From Bradyrhizobium sp. AZCC 1721 (lineage in GTDB: Bacteria; Pseudomonadota; Alphaproteobacteria; Rhizobiales; Xanthobacteraceae): DNA of 64,000 bases. Every line of letters begins with the position of its first letter. Position 1 is the first letter of the stretch. Shown here one piece after another: positions 8,186 to 18,598 of the stretch. Position numbers and translations under genes: made by a program. Under the pieces are notes generated by a model. The model made no database searches, had not been told where the DNA came from, and worked only from the letters and a program-made list of their open reading frames with translations. The stretch is taken from NCBI RefSeq assembly GCF_036924715.1, contig NZ_JAZHSB010000001.1, positions 1,603,001-1,667,000 of the forward strand, in the 5' to 3' direction.

Positions 8186-8434
8186 TCACAATGTCGCGTA
8201 GCGTGTCGCAACTCTTATCGCGCCGTCGATTTCTTCGGCCAGTTCGACTTCCCCGATCTCATGCAGACGGGAAACCATGATCGATGCCTGGGTCGCAGCC
8301 ATGGAGAACGGTTCGCCCGTTTCATAGCTGAATTTGATGCGCCAGATTCCCCCGTGGTTGCGATGCGGCTCGATCAGCAACACCGGAAGATTGGGTAACC
8401 CATTCTCAAGCAGGAGTTTCGATAGCGTAGGCAT
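8186..8434 (-). CDS. Conserved-looking small hypothetical protein
   Basis: 82 residues from ATG 8434 with GGGCGAGG just upstream. It contains 'PNLPVLLIEPHRNHGGIWRIKFSYETGEPFSM' and a C-terminal helix 'ASIMVSRLHEIGEVELAEEID'. No known motif is evident; a compact alpha/beta fold is likely. It lies downstream of the frameshifted coiled-coil gene on the same strand. Confidence 0.55.
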   Translation of the reverse strand: MPTLSKLLLENGLPNLPVLLIEPHRNHGGIWRIKFSYETGEPFSMAATQASIMVSRLHEIGEVELAEEIDGAIRVATRYATL

Positions 8435-8629
8435 CACCTCGCCCTTTCAAAGTCTAGCCGACGCCCGAAAGGACATGGCGCCAAGCCTGCATTCATCTCG
8501 CGCTGTGGGATCCAGGGCTTGAACCGGGAAGTTCGTTCAGCGCGACCTGAAGACTCGCATTGCGCAACTGTGCGCCCATTGTCCACAAATAGCCATGCAT
8601 TAGTTGATGCAGCGCCTCGCTGCCGCCGC

Positions 8630-8829
8630 TCAGCCTCTTGGCGAAATGACTTCCTCTCCACGGATGGCGCGATCCAGCGCATCGACCAGCGTCTGAATCT
8701 CGATGAACTGTTGCGTGCCCGCTCGGCTTTATCCCGGTCGAAAGGAGCGGCCAGCACCTTCGCATGCGCGTCCCTGTCCTCGATCATGCGCTCACGGGCT
8801 TTCTTCAGCGTTTCAAGTCGCTCGCTCAT
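8630..8829 (-). pseudogene. Small coiled-coil protein gene with a 1-nt deletion
   Basis: From ATG 8829 the frame reads MSERLETLKKARERMIED and on to 'FDRDKAERAR'. At about 8713 the continuation QQFIEIQTLVDALDRAIRG EEVISPRG moves to another frame and ends at TGA 8630-8632. Adding one base gives a coherent 66-residue helical protein with strong heptad character. In the original frame the product instead runs on as unrelated sequence to 8434. Either a recent frameshift or a base-call error. Function unknown. Confidence 0.65.
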
Positions 8830-8879
8830 TCAGGCTCCCTGACCTTTCAACGGACGAATTGGCGCCGGGCAGGCGGCGG

Positions 8880-10208
8880 TCAACTTTTCATCGCCTGCAT
8901 CAGCGCCGAAATCTTGATGGTCGCGAAATTGGAGAAGGTGTCCGACACCGCGTATGGCAGAATGATCTGGTCGTTGTGCCGCATCGCTCCGCAGGTATAG
9001 ACGACGTTGGGGACGTATCCCTCGCGCTCCGATGGCTCGGGCCGCAGCAACGGCTCGCGCGAGCGGGTCAACACCTTCGAGGGGTCGTTCTTGTCGAGCA
9101 ACGCCGCCCCGATCGAGTATTTGCGCACCGGGCCGACGCCATGCGTCAGCAGCAGCCAGCCTTCATCGAGCTCGATAGGCGATCCGCAATTGCCGATCTG
9201 AACGAACTCCCAGGGAAATTCCGGTTTCAGAATGGCCTGACCGCCGCCCCATGTGTACAGGTCGTCGGAATAGATCAGGTAGAGGTTCTCATTGTCCTGT
9301 CTCGCGATCATGGCGTATCTGCCGCCGATCTTGCGCGGAAACAGCGCCATGCCCTTGTTGCGTGCCGCGGCGCCCCTCAAGGGCGCCAACCGGAACGACA
9401 TGAAATCGCGGGTCTCAATCAATTCGGAACGGATCGCTCGCCCGCTATAGGCGGTATAGGTCGCGTAGTAGGTTTTTCGGCCGCCATCGCTGAATTCGAC
9501 AAAGCGGGCGTCCTCAATGCCGTTCGATTGGGAGGCGGTGACCGGAAAGATGACGCGCTCGCTGAGGTCTTCCTCGGGCTTGAAGACCAATTCGACATGG
9601 TCGCCGTCCGGTCCGGATACGCGATGGCAAATCCGGGGACTCGAGGCAAGGCGCGCCGTCGGATCAACGGTCACGCTGCCGTCGGCTGCGAATGTGCCGG
9701 ATCGAAACGTCAGTGACGATACATGCCCTTCGCCGATGGCGCGGAGGCTGAGGATGAAGCGCAGGCCGCCTTTCGGCGCGTCCGATTGGTCGGGGTGCGG
9801 CACTATGCTGGGGTTGAACAAGGCAGAGGCTTCGAACGAATACTCATTGAGAAAATAGGCGCCAATGAGCTGGCGCTGGATCTTCGAGAAGATTCCATGC
9901 GTGGCGAAAGCGTCCTCCATTTCTTCTGCGCGGGCCTCAAACCTCTCCAGCAGGTTCCGGTGTCGGCCCAGGAAATTTTCAAGAACGTCCGCGAGCTGGG
10001 AGGCAACGGCTTCGGAGTCGAGGGCAAGAACCCGGTCGACGATATGATTTGCACGCGTCTTGTCGGTCGGGTTGAGATCGCGAGGTTCAGTCGCCGGCTT
10101 GAACGGGCGCACGATCACCCGCGCGGGATCGGGACGCAAATAAAGCGCCTGCCGGTTCAGGAAGATGGCCTGTGACACGGTGTCCTCGATCGCTTGAGCA
10201 GGAGGCAA
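8880..10208 (-). CDS. Glycosidase/phosphorylase of the GH130 type
   Basis: 442 residues. The C-terminal two thirds have five-bladed propeller features of GH130 beta-mannoside phosphorylases: 'FNPSIVPHPDQ', 'SNGIEDARFVEF', 'MALFPRKIGGRYAMIARQ', 'GNCGSPIELDEGWLLLTHGVG' and 'YVPNVVYTCGA'. The Asp in GIEDARF is in the expected catalytic position. An N-terminal extension of about 120 residues, including RPFKPATEPRDLNPTDKTRA, marks the long bacterial subgroup. The start is uncertain: TTG 10208 is the first usable codon after an in-frame stop. It is the last gene of the mannose cluster, 3 bp after the glycosyltransferase gene, so phosphorolysis or hydrolysis of a mannose oligosaccharide is likely. 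Confidence 0.85.
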   Translation of the reverse strand: MPPAQAIEDTVSQAIFLNRQALYLRPDPARVIVRPFKPATEPRDLNPTDKTRANHIVDRVLALDSEAVASQLADVLENFLGRHRNLLERFEARAEEMEDAFATHGIFSKIQRQLIGAYFLNEYSFEASALFNPSIVPHPDQSDAPKGGLRFILSLRAIGEGHVSSLTFRSGTFAADGSVTVDPTARLASSPRICHRVSGPDGDHVELVFKPEEDLSERVIFPVTASQSNGIEDARFVEFSDGGRKTYYATYTAYSGRAIRSELIETRDFMSFRLAPLRGAAARNKGMALFPRKIGGRYAMIARQDNENLYLIYSDDLYTWGGGQAILKPEFPWEFVQIGNCGSPIELDEGWLLLTHGVGPVRKYSIGAALLDKNDPSKVLTRSREPLLRPEPSEREGYVPNVVYTCGAMRHNDQIILPYAVSDTFSNFATIKISALMQAMKS

Positions 10209-10211
10209 AAT

Positions 10212-12497
10212 TCAGGCACCCACGGCGCGGAGTGCCGTGGGTTTGGTCAGGCCGGCGTTGACGCGCGCAAGCTGGCGAATCTCCGCAAGCCCAAGCAGAT
10301 AGCACACCACCGACTCGCCGCCGCGATTTTCATTGGCGCGATCGGGGTGCAGTCCATCGCGGCAACTGCCGGTGTGCAGATCGACCAGCGCCACCGACAG
10401 GTCGTTGCTGCCGAGAAACCAGGTGAACGCGCGGGTCGCAACCGCTTTCCACTCAGCATCGCCGTCCGCCCGCCATGCCGTGAGGCAGGCAGCGATCGTC
10501 GCCGTCGCTTCCACGGGCTGCTGATCGAAGGCGCGGGGGAATTGCCGCAATTCGCCGAAGCCGGCGGTGCCGACGGGGCGGAAATGCCCTGCCGGCGTCG
10601 TTTGTCGCGTCATCAGCCAGCGCAGAGACCTCAATCCGGCCTCCATATATTCAGGCGTTTGCGTCGCCGCGCCTGTTATCAGCAGAGCCTGCGGCAGGCG
10701 GGCGTTGTCGTAAGCCAACCCTTCCTCGAACCACACCCAGTCCGGTGTTTCGACCGACGCCAAACAAGACATCAACCTGTCGGCAAGAGAATGCCGGATC
10801 TCCTGGGCGTGGAGATCATCCGGAGCCACGGCGCAATAAGCGTCCAAACCCAGCAGGGTGAACGCCCACGCCCGGGGTGAGCGAAAGGTCTCCACGGTCG
10901 ACAGAGCCTCGGCGAACAAGGCGGCAGCCCACTGGCGCCGCGACGGGCTTGCGTCGCTGCGCGCGGTTTCGCCCAGAGCCCAAAGCGTTCGCGCGTGACT
11001 GTCTTCGGACCCGCTGGCTTCGAGCCAGGTTCGATTGAAGCCCATGAAGTTGCGAAACCGCCGGGAATCAGGATTCCATGCATGCTGCACGAAAGCAGCG
11101 AAGCGGGCCGTCAACGCTTCCGAGAGGGGTTGCTCGCCCGGATTATTGAGAGCGCAGGCCAAAAGCATCGCGCGGGCGTTGTCATCGACGCAGTAACCGT
11201 GCGAGCGATCGGGCACCGAATGCACGGCGTGCTGGAACAGGCCGGTATCGTCGCACATCGACAGAAAATGGCCGATTTGCATATCAGGCGCCGCAGGGCT
11301 GCGCGGCTCCGGCGATGCCGCATTTGAGGACGCGATGACCTTGAGCCAGTGACCCTGAGACGCACTCTCGAAAACCGACATGTAGTGCTCGGCGGTGCGT
11401 TCCCACGTCATGGTCCGGCTGACCGCATAGGCGCGCCGGCACATCGCCTGCCGGCGAACGTCATCGGTGAGTAATTCCGCGATTTCCAGGCCGATCGTGT
11501 CCGCATCGCCGAACGGCACCAGGACGCCGCGTCCATTGGCCAACAGTTCGCGCGCGTGCCAGTAAGGCGTCGAGACGACGGGCTTCCCCAGCCCGAAGCT
11601 GTAGGCCAACGTCCCCGACGTCATCTGCGCCTCGTTGAGGTAGGGCGTGACATAGACGTCGCACATCGAGATGAATTCGAGCAGCGTGGGCAGATCGACG
11701 AACCGGTCGAGGAACACAACATGGTCTTCGACGCCAAGTTCGCGCACCCGCCTTATCAGTCTGTTGCGATACGCCTCGCCCTGGTCTCGAACCAGATTTG
11801 GATGCGTTGCGCCGAGCACGACATACACCGCATCAGCGCGACGCTTCAGAATCGATGGCATGGCTTCGATCATGACTTCGATGCCCTTGTTGGGCGACAG
11901 CAGGCCGAATGTCAGGATGACCGGCTTGCCGTCAAATCCGAGCCTGACCTTCGCCGCATCGGGCTCGACAAAGGCGGCGTCGGGAATGCCGTGGGCTATG
12001 ACCTCGATCTTGTCGTCCGGCACCTGATAGACGCTGCGCAGCAGTTCGCGGCCCTTGTTGGCCATCACCACTACCTTCGACGACGCATCGACGATGCGTT
12101 CCATGACCGCGCGTTGGGTGGCGGTCGGATTGGCCAGCACGGTGTGGAACGTCGTCACGACCGGCGCGGTGAGGCGCGACATCAGTTCGAGAATGTGGCC
12201 GCCGGCCTCGCCGCCGAAAATTCCGAATTCGTGCTGCAGACACACCGCGTCGAACCGGCCGGCATTCAGGAAGTCTGCTGCATGGATGTATTCCTCGATC
12301 TTGTCGGCCTGGATCTGAAAAGCGACTGCCTTGGGATAATCATAGGTTTGGCCATTATCGGTCATCGCCACGATGCAGGTCTCCAGATTCGGGCGTGACG
12401 TCGATATCGCCTGCTGCAGGTCGGTCGTGAAGGTTGCGATGCCGCAGCGGCGGGGTAGCGAATTGCCGATTACGGCGATGCGGCGAAGCGGTGTCAT
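10212..12497 (-). CDS. GT4-type glycosyltransferase with C-terminal helical domain
   Basis: 761 residues. The N-terminal half (about 1-390) is a GT-B, GT4-like transferase: 'AVIGNSLPRRCGIATFTTDLQ', 'HEFGIFGGEAGGHIL', 'GLLSPNKGIEVMIEAMPSI', and donor-site segments 'DVYVTPYLNEAQMTSGTLAYSFGLGKPVVSTPYWHARELL'. The second half (about 420-755) is an all-helical six-hairpin-like domain ('CVDDNARAMLLACALN', 'FRNFMGFNRTWLEASGSEDSHARTLWALGE') as in mannosyltransferase fusions. ATG 12497 overlaps the stop of the isomerase gene (ATGA), indicating translational coupling. Together with PMI and GH130 it implies synthesis and turnover of a mannose-containing oligosaccharide; donor and acceptor are not known. 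Confidence 0.88.
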   Translation of the reverse strand: MTPLRRIAVIGNSLPRRCGIATFTTDLQQAISTSRPNLETCIVAMTDNGQTYDYPKAVAFQIQADKIEEYIHAADFLNAGRFDAVCLQHEFGIFGGEAGGHILELMSRLTAPVVTTFHTVLANPTATQRAVMERIVDASSKVVVMANKGRELLRSVYQVPDDKIEVIAHGIPDAAFVEPDAAKVRLGFDGKPVILTFGLLSPNKGIEVMIEAMPSILKRRADAVYVVLGATHPNLVRDQGEAYRNRLIRRVRELGVEDHVVFLDRFVDLPTLLEFISMCDVYVTPYLNEAQMTSGTLAYSFGLGKPVVSTPYWHARELLANGRGVLVPFGDADTIGLEIAELLTDDVRRQAMCRRAYAVSRTMTWERTAEHYMSVFESASQGHWLKVIASSNAASPEPRSPAAPDMQIGHFLSMCDDTGLFQHAVHSVPDRSHGYCVDDNARAMLLACALNNPGEQPLSEALTARFAAFVQHAWNPDSRRFRNFMGFNRTWLEASGSEDSHARTLWALGETARSDASPSRRQWAAALFAEALSTVETFRSPRAWAFTLLGLDAYCAVAPDDLHAQEIRHSLADRLMSCLASVETPDWVWFEEGLAYDNARLPQALLITGAATQTPEYMEAGLRSLRWLMTRQTTPAGHFRPVGTAGFGELRQFPRAFDQQPVEATATIAACLTAWRADGDAEWKAVATRAFTWFLGSNDLSVALVDLHTGSCRDGLHPDRANENRGGESVVCYLLGLAEIRQLARVNAGLTKPTALRAVGA

Positions 12498-13426
12498 GCT
12501 TGTACCTCGACAGTCTCGCCTGATTTCTGCGAATGGCCGGCGGACATGCTGGCAGATTTGTTCAGCTCTCCGGCGTCCTCCAGTAGGGCGGCAACGGGAT
12601 CAGGTCCCGGATAAGCCATCAGGCCGCTCATGCCGTCCGCGCCAACCTCGATGCCGGTTCGATCGCCCTCGATGAAGACGGCGTCACCAACCGACATGCT
12701 CGTCAACCCGATCCGCGCCCGACCCTCGATCACAAGGATCCAGGTTTCCCGATCGGCATTGAGCGCCCAATTCGAATTCGCCGGCAGGTCGATCCGCTCA
12801 ATGACGAAATGACGGCTTGTGATCAAAGCTGTTCGAGCCGCGGTGAGGCGTCGTGAACCGGATTGGCTCTGAACCGGCCCGGCGTCGGAAACAGCGACGG
12901 CGCGTTCTTCATGCAGTTCGCGCTGCCTGCCATAGTCAAACAGACGGAATGTCGTGTCGCTGCGCTGCTGAATCTCGGCGAGCACGATACCGGCGCCAAT
13001 GGCGTGGATCGTGCCGGCGGGGACGAAGATGATGTCGCCTTTCGCGACGGGACGCCATTGCGTGAGATGGGCAATCGAGCCGTCCCTGATCGCTGCGCGC
13101 AATGCCTGTGGCGCGAGCCGCCGCTTCAGTCCCAGCGCAACCCGCGCACCTGGAACTGCTGCGAGAATGTACCAGGCTTCAGTCTTGCCGTTCGGCAAGC
13201 CTATTGAGCGGGCAAATCCATCGTCCGGATGAACCTGAATCGACAAGGGCTCGCTGGTGAACAGTAGCTTGAGCAGCAGGGCCGGGATAGGTGCATGCTT
13301 ATGCGTGCGCTGAAACCACAACTCTCCAACCGGGTCACCGGCAACGTCGATGCTGCTCCATGGATGGAGATCGCCAACCCCCCACGGTTTGCGCGCAACC
13401 TGCACGGCGGCATGCTCAATGGCCAT
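12494..13426 (-). CDS. manA: Class I mannose-6-phosphate isomerase
   Basis: 310 residues. Zinc-site motifs of type I phosphomannose isomerases are visible: SIQVHPDD (Gln and His ligands), KTEAWYIL (Glu ligand) and 'PAGTIHAIGAGIVLAEIQQ' (His ligand). It interconverts fructose-6-phosphate and mannose-6-phosphate, supplying mannose phosphates for GDP-mannose or the reverse. ATG 13426 is chosen because GAGGAAAT lies just upstream; a longer frame exists. First gene of a three-gene operon (isomerase, GT4, GH130) with 4-nt overlap to the next gene. A perfect 12-bp hairpin lies 19-45 nt upstream. Confidence 0.9.
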   Translation of the reverse strand: MAIEHAAVQVARKPWGVGDLHPWSSIDVAGDPVGELWFQRTHKHAPIPALLLKLLFTSEPLSIQVHPDDGFARSIGLPNGKTEAWYILAAVPGARVALGLKRRLAPQALRAAIRDGSIAHLTQWRPVAKGDIIFVPAGTIHAIGAGIVLAEIQQRSDTTFRLFDYGRQRELHEERAVAVSDAGPVQSQSGSRRLTAARTALITSRHFVIERIDLPANSNWALNADRETWILVIEGRARIGLTSMSVGDAVFIEGDRTGIEVGADGMSGLMAYPGPDPVAALLEDAGELNKSASMSAGHSQKSGETVEVQA

Positions 13427-13444
13427 AGATATTTCCTCACCCGT

Positions 13445-13471
13445 AACGGCATGTCGAGGCGACATGCCGTT
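13445..13471 (-). promoter_or_regulatory. Perfect 12-bp inverted repeat upstream of manA
   Basis: AACGGCATGTCG at 13445-13456 and its exact reverse complement at 13460-13471, separated by 3 nt. It lies directly before the RBS of the manA-like gene (start 13426). The short loop suits an RNA hairpin in the leader; a dimeric repressor operator is also possible. No T-run follows, so it is not a classical terminator. Confidence 0.7.
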
Positions 13472-13599
13472 GGTCGATACCGTCCATATGATTGGCGTGG
13501 CTAAGACGTCGCGACGGGATGTGCGCCGTTATCGCGGTCCCATCGGGCTAAATGATCACATGGGCACTCCGGCGTCAGATAGCAACCTTGCCAGGTCGA

Positions 13600-13791
13600 T
13601 TAGTGTTTGGTGGCCCAGGACGGACGAACGCCAGTCCAGGCGGGAAGCGAATTCCATTCAGCCCACCGCATCCGGCGCTCCTCATCGCCGACCCTGATAA
13701 AGACAAAGGCGGCATCATCCTTGCCGGTTTTCGAATCAACAAACATTGCCGGAACGCCGTACGCGTCTCTGATGATCGCCGTATTTGCCAT
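13600..13791 (-). CDS. Small hypothetical protein
   Basis: 63 residues, ATG 13791 with AGGAGT 6 nt upstream. Sequence features: 'DAYGVPAMFVDSKTGKDDAAFVFIRVGDEERRMRWAEWNSLP', probably a small beta-rich fold, with W-rich ending. No family is recognised. It follows the microprotein gene at 13854-13961 on the same strand with 62 bp between them and may share its transcript. Confidence 0.65.
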   Translation of the reverse strand: MANTAIIRDAYGVPAMFVDSKTGKDDAAFVFIRVGDEERRMRWAEWNSLPAWTGVRPSWATKH

Positions 13792-13853
13792 TCCGACTCC
13801 TGCTTTCTGTTAAGCGCTCGGATTCCCATTGCCGGCATGTCACTTGAGGCGAA

Positions 13854-13961
13854 CTACCACTGAAGAATCACGGCGGCAGCGATCAGCAGCGCAAAAAAGA
13901 TCGGCAACAGCACCGGAGGCACCAGCCAATCACGAAGGTCGAACTTGAGGGTATCTGACAT
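13854..13961 (-). CDS. 35-residue single-span membrane microprotein (paralogue A)
   Basis: Translation: a 14-residue N-terminus with FDLRDWLVPPV followed by a hydrophobic helix (LLPIFFALLIAAAVIL) ending QW. A paralogue of the same length, MPKFPAFNLREWLVSPVLM..., is encoded at 21958-22065. The conserved FNLREWLV-type amphipathic N-terminus and QW end argue for a real gene. AGGCGG precedes the ATG and can pair with CCGCCT in the upstream leader element. Likely an inner-membrane protein of stress or envelope function; role unknown. Confidence 0.75.
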   Translation of the reverse strand: MSDTLKFDLRDWLVPPVLLPIFFALLIAAAVILQW

Positions 13962-14018
13962 GTGACCGCCTTTTTGGTTGAGGCGGGAGCGCAACGCTCT
14001 CAGTCACCGATAATAGCC
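13962..14018 (-). promoter_or_regulatory. Conserved leader element, copy 2, with SD-sequestering hairpin
   Basis: The minus strand carries ATCGGTGACTGAGAG, then CGTTGCGCTCCCGCCT, then a short A-rich loop, then AGGCGG before ATG 13961. CCGCCT can pair with AGGCGG, hiding the ribosome binding site, and GAGCG/CGCTC forms a second small stem. The same arrangement occurs at 22066-22120. Confidence 0.65.
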
Positions 14019-14100
14019 CGGGGCGCGCGGTGATATTTCAGATATAGCGACTATCTGCCGAATAGCGAGGAGAATCGCAATTTGTTTTGGGGCAGGACCT

Positions 14101-14270
14101 GCCGTGCGGTTTTGGGGGCACGACAGCGCGCTGGAAGCGTCATTCTTCACTGACGAGGGCGCACTGAGGCGAATTCAACCAGAAGCCCGCCCCAACGAGC
14201 CCGGTATCCTGAACGCGTTCGATTGCAACCGTGATGTGATATGCAGCGGCGGCTGCGAAGTTTACTGACT
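14101..14270 (+). pseudogene. Truncated and frameshifted DUF1488 gene
   Basis: Near-copy of the C-terminal three quarters of the intact DUF1488 gene at 22456-22716 (shared CGGTTxTGGGGGCAxGACAG start and much of the remainder). The N-terminal codons and about 300 bp of upstream sequence are missing relative to the other copy, and single-base changes near 14256-14262 shift the frame and bring in a stop at 14266-14268. It lies beside the microprotein gene exactly as in the other copy, so the whole unit was duplicated and this copy decayed. Confidence 0.75.
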
Positions 14271-14513
14271 GGAGACAAGAACGTGCTGTACAGCATCCGA
14301 CCAACAGTCTACCGTTCAGCTACCGGGTGGCCGTTGCTCCACCTTGAAGCTGTCCATGAAGCGGCGACGTCCGACGTCGCTGCTGGTCGTCGTAGCGGCA
14401 GCTAGAGTGCCATCGGAAGGCGCAATCTCTTAAGCTAGATGCTTTTCCAAGCGCGGATGCAAGCGGCGTCTGTGGCTGCGAACGCGCTTTTGTGCGCAAC
14501 AAAGGAGACCATC

Positions 14514-14885
14514 ATGAGAATACCCGCAATCTTGCAGGGTGAGGCCCGGACGCGCTTCCTCCAAGGTATCGCTTTCGGCGCTGTCGCGGCGATGACGATC
14601 GGATTTATCTGGGGCGGCTGGGTCACCGGCGGCACTGCCAGAACTATGAGCGCAATGGCAGAAAGCAGCGGTCGGATGTCTATCTTGGTGCCGATGTGCG
14701 TCGCGCAGTTCACTGCGGCTGACGGCGCCGTCGCCAAGTTTAAGGCGGCGGGCTCATATTCAAGGGACAACGTTATCGGCGAATTCGTGAAGACCGTTGC
14801 CTCCACGAGTATGGACTATTCCTTCGCCAAAGCGTGCGCAGCCGGCGTGGAAGCCGAACTCTCAAGGACGGCCACAAAGAGCTGA
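14514..14885 (+). CDS. Hypothetical membrane-anchored protein
   Basis: 123 residues from ATG 14514, with AAAGGAG 6 nt upstream. One transmembrane segment at about residues 18-40 (GIAFGAVAAMTIGFIWGGWV) is followed by a soluble domain with 'RMSILVPMCVAQF' and 'YSFAKACAAGVEAEL'. One Cys in each half could form a disulfide if periplasmic. No known family; a similar type of protein is frequent in bradyrhizobia. Alone on this strand between decayed DUF1488 and a second small membrane gene. Confidence 0.75.
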   Translation: MRIPAILQGEARTRFLQGIAFGAVAAMTIGFIWGGWVTGGTARTMSAMAESSGRMSILVPMCVAQFTAADGAVAKFKAAGSYSRDNVIGEFVKTVASTSMDYSFAKACAAGVEAELSRTATKS

Positions 14886-14917
14886 GCGGTCGGTCGCCAA
14901 GATTAGGGATCCAGCGA

Positions 14918-15061
14918 ATGAGCGGTCACAGGTTCGGACGGCCTTCCTATTCTGTATATTGCTTGTTAGCAGTCATCCTGTTTGGCTGTTATGTGGTGCT
15001 TAATGGCTTTCAGGACGACAACTCCGCAACGATGGCACCGAATCTGACATTCAATCGCTGA
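14918..15061 (+). CDS. Small single-span membrane protein
   Basis: 47 residues: MSGHRFGRPSYSVY, a hydrophobic segment CLLAVILFGCYVVL, and a polar tail ending LTFNR. No strong ribosome binding site is seen before ATG 14918, so the call rests on composition and the clean topology. It follows the 14514-14885 gene by 32 bp. Confidence 0.5.
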   Translation: MSGHRFGRPSYSVYCLLAVILFGCYVVLNGFQDDNSATMAPNLTFNR

Positions 15062-15239
15062 CGCCTCAACACACCGAGAGGCGCCTCGATCGTTCCACTG
15101 ACCGTTGTTCGCCACCAGAGAAAGCCTACCGTACTCAGAGAAGGCTAAGGACAACCCATTTCCTTAACTTCCTTGCCATTCTTTCTACCTGTCCATGCGA
15201 TCCATCCGGCAAACGCAGGTCCTTCAATTGGAGGTCATC

Positions 15240-15416
15240 ATGGATGACGCATTCTCGTTCTTAATCTCGGTAGGTATCATTGCCTTTGGAATTTGGATTG
15301 CCGCTGGCACGATCGGCACTGGCTCCCCTTTGGTTTGGACGCTCCTGGGACTACTAACCGTAATTGTGGGTTCGATCAGCCTTTATCTGGCAACTCGAGA
15401 TGTCAGAATCGCGTAG
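15240..15416 (+). CDS. Small two-span membrane protein
   Basis: 58 residues from ATG 15240 with TGGAGG upstream. Two hydrophobic helices, SFLISVGIIAFGIWIAAGTI and VWTLLGLLTVIVGSISLYLA, are joined by a glycine-rich turn. No family recognised; probably an inner-membrane hairpin protein. Confidence 0.7.
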   Translation: MDDAFSFLISVGIIAFGIWIAAGTIGTGSPLVWTLLGLLTVIVGSISLYLATRDVRIA

Positions 15417-15682
15417 CTGAAATGAAGATTCTGAAATGCGATGAGACCAACCGACGCATAAGCGAGCTGAGGCGGCTTGCTCCTGACCCCGACGGTCAGG
15501 TCTCGTTCAATCCCGCTTTCCGCATGCCCTACAGGAATCGCTCCATCAACTCCGGAGTCCGGTAGGGCACGCTTTCCCTGATCCAATCGATCGAGAGCTG
15601 CGGCTGCTGGCTTGCGAGCCCTGCTGCCCGCTCCGGGGCACTAAGGGAATGGAATTAGCAGTCAAACATCGTGGGCTGAGCC
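15417..15682. other. Intergenic stretch before groES
   Basis: About 260 bp without a supported gene. It contains an imperfect pair of GACGGTCAGGTC/GACC segments but no CIRCE element (TTAGCACTC-N9-GAGTGCTAA), so HrcA control of this groESL copy is not indicated. Confidence 0.5.
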
Positions 15683-15710
15683 CTTGCGCCACAGTGTTAC
15701 AAGCCTATGT
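15683..15710 (+). promoter_or_regulatory. RpoH (sigma-32) promoter of groESL
   Basis: CTTG at 15683-15686, a 17-nt spacer, and CCTATGT at 15704-15710 fit the alphaproteobacterial RpoH consensus (CTTG-N17/18-CYTATNT) exactly. The start codon of groES is at 15779. The site indicates heat-shock induction; this is inference from consensus. Confidence 0.8.
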
Positions 15711-15778
15711 GGAGAGCGGCTGCACTCGCTCATTGCGACTGCCAATCCAGAAACAATCACAAAGCCATGGAGGATCGC

Positions 15779-17876
<2,098 letters not shown>

Positions 17877-18052
17877 GTCCAACGTTCGGCGCGTGCTTTT
17901 CATGAGAGAATTCTCACCTGGTGCGGCAGGGTTTGGCTGATGCTCTTTTTTGGAGATGAGAGAGGCCGATCTTAATTTCATGTCTCCTAACTTTGGATGG
18001 TGAGGAGCCAATTAGGTTTGGACGACTATCGTCCCACTTGGAGGACTCAGTT

Positions 18053-18244
18053 GTGCGTAAAGATAAATCAATGTCGCTTTGGACGCCTGAGACACTAGAC
18101 GAAAAAGCCAAGGAAGACGCTGAGAACGACAACTACAATCCACCGCATGGATGGTGGCCCGGCCGATACAGCGTGGGTACCGAAGCCCGCGACAGGTACG
18201 ATCGAGCTTTCAACCTCCATCATAGCGACAAGGACGAGTACTAG
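18053..18244 (+). CDS. Small acidic hypothetical protein
   Basis: 63 residues starting at GTG 18053; GGAGG at 18040-18044 is 8 nt upstream, which is better than the open frame's earlier ATG at 17993. Sequence is polar and aromatic ('LWTPETLDEKAKEDAEND', 'PHGWWPGRYSVGTEARDRYD'), with no membrane segment. The stop overlaps a hairpin of the GGCCGCC family at 18244-18263. Function unknown. Confidence 0.65.
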   Translation: MRKDKSMSLWTPETLDEKAKEDAENDNYNPPHGWWPGRYSVGTEARDRYDRAFNLHHSDKDEY

Positions 18245-18263
18245 GCCGGCTCAGTTGGCGGCC
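18244..18263 (+). terminator. Inverted-repeat terminator of the GGCCGCC family
   Basis: GGCCGGC, a CAGTT-containing loop, then GGCGGCC, followed by CTTT. Related hairpins occur at 22900-22917, 23436-23455, 34824-34842 and 34961-34978, each at or within a few bases of a stop codon. Confidence 0.6.
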
Positions 18264-18598
18264 CTTTCATTTGATAACGTCTGGCGGAGGCGCAGGCCCT
18301 GAGCGTTTCGAATATTCGGTCCTATCCTGGTTAGGACACTTAATATTTTCAAATAGCAGGAACGATTGATCTTGGGAGTTCTTGGTCCTCAGCAATCGGT
18401 GATCCTATCGCCGAGAGCCAAGCCCACTGACCGGTCGACATTTTGCCCCAATGCCCGGCGGAAGGCTTCAAGCGGCCTCAGATGCCACCCGCACAGAGGC
18501 CGCTTGCCTTGGTCGAGGCGAAGGTGCTCACGGGCGCGAAAATGACTTGACGAACCGTCTGAGGAAGATCGCCAGCAGCCTATCCCATGACTAGCGGA
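18264..18598. other. Intergenic stretch
   Basis: About 330 bp with no supported gene. A short open frame near its right end (NDLTNRLRKIASSLSHD then stop) may be a gene tail, but it cannot be assigned. Confidence 0.4.

Noticed and set aside
8703..9716. Plus-strand open frame of 337 codons
   Set aside because: Antisense to the GH130 gene, arginine-rich low-information translation, and no recognisable domain.
11556..12398. Long plus-strand open frame opposite the glycosyltransferase gene
   Set aside because: It is antisense to a well-supported GT4 gene; no motif, no ribosome binding site, and its length is explained by the high GC of the true gene.
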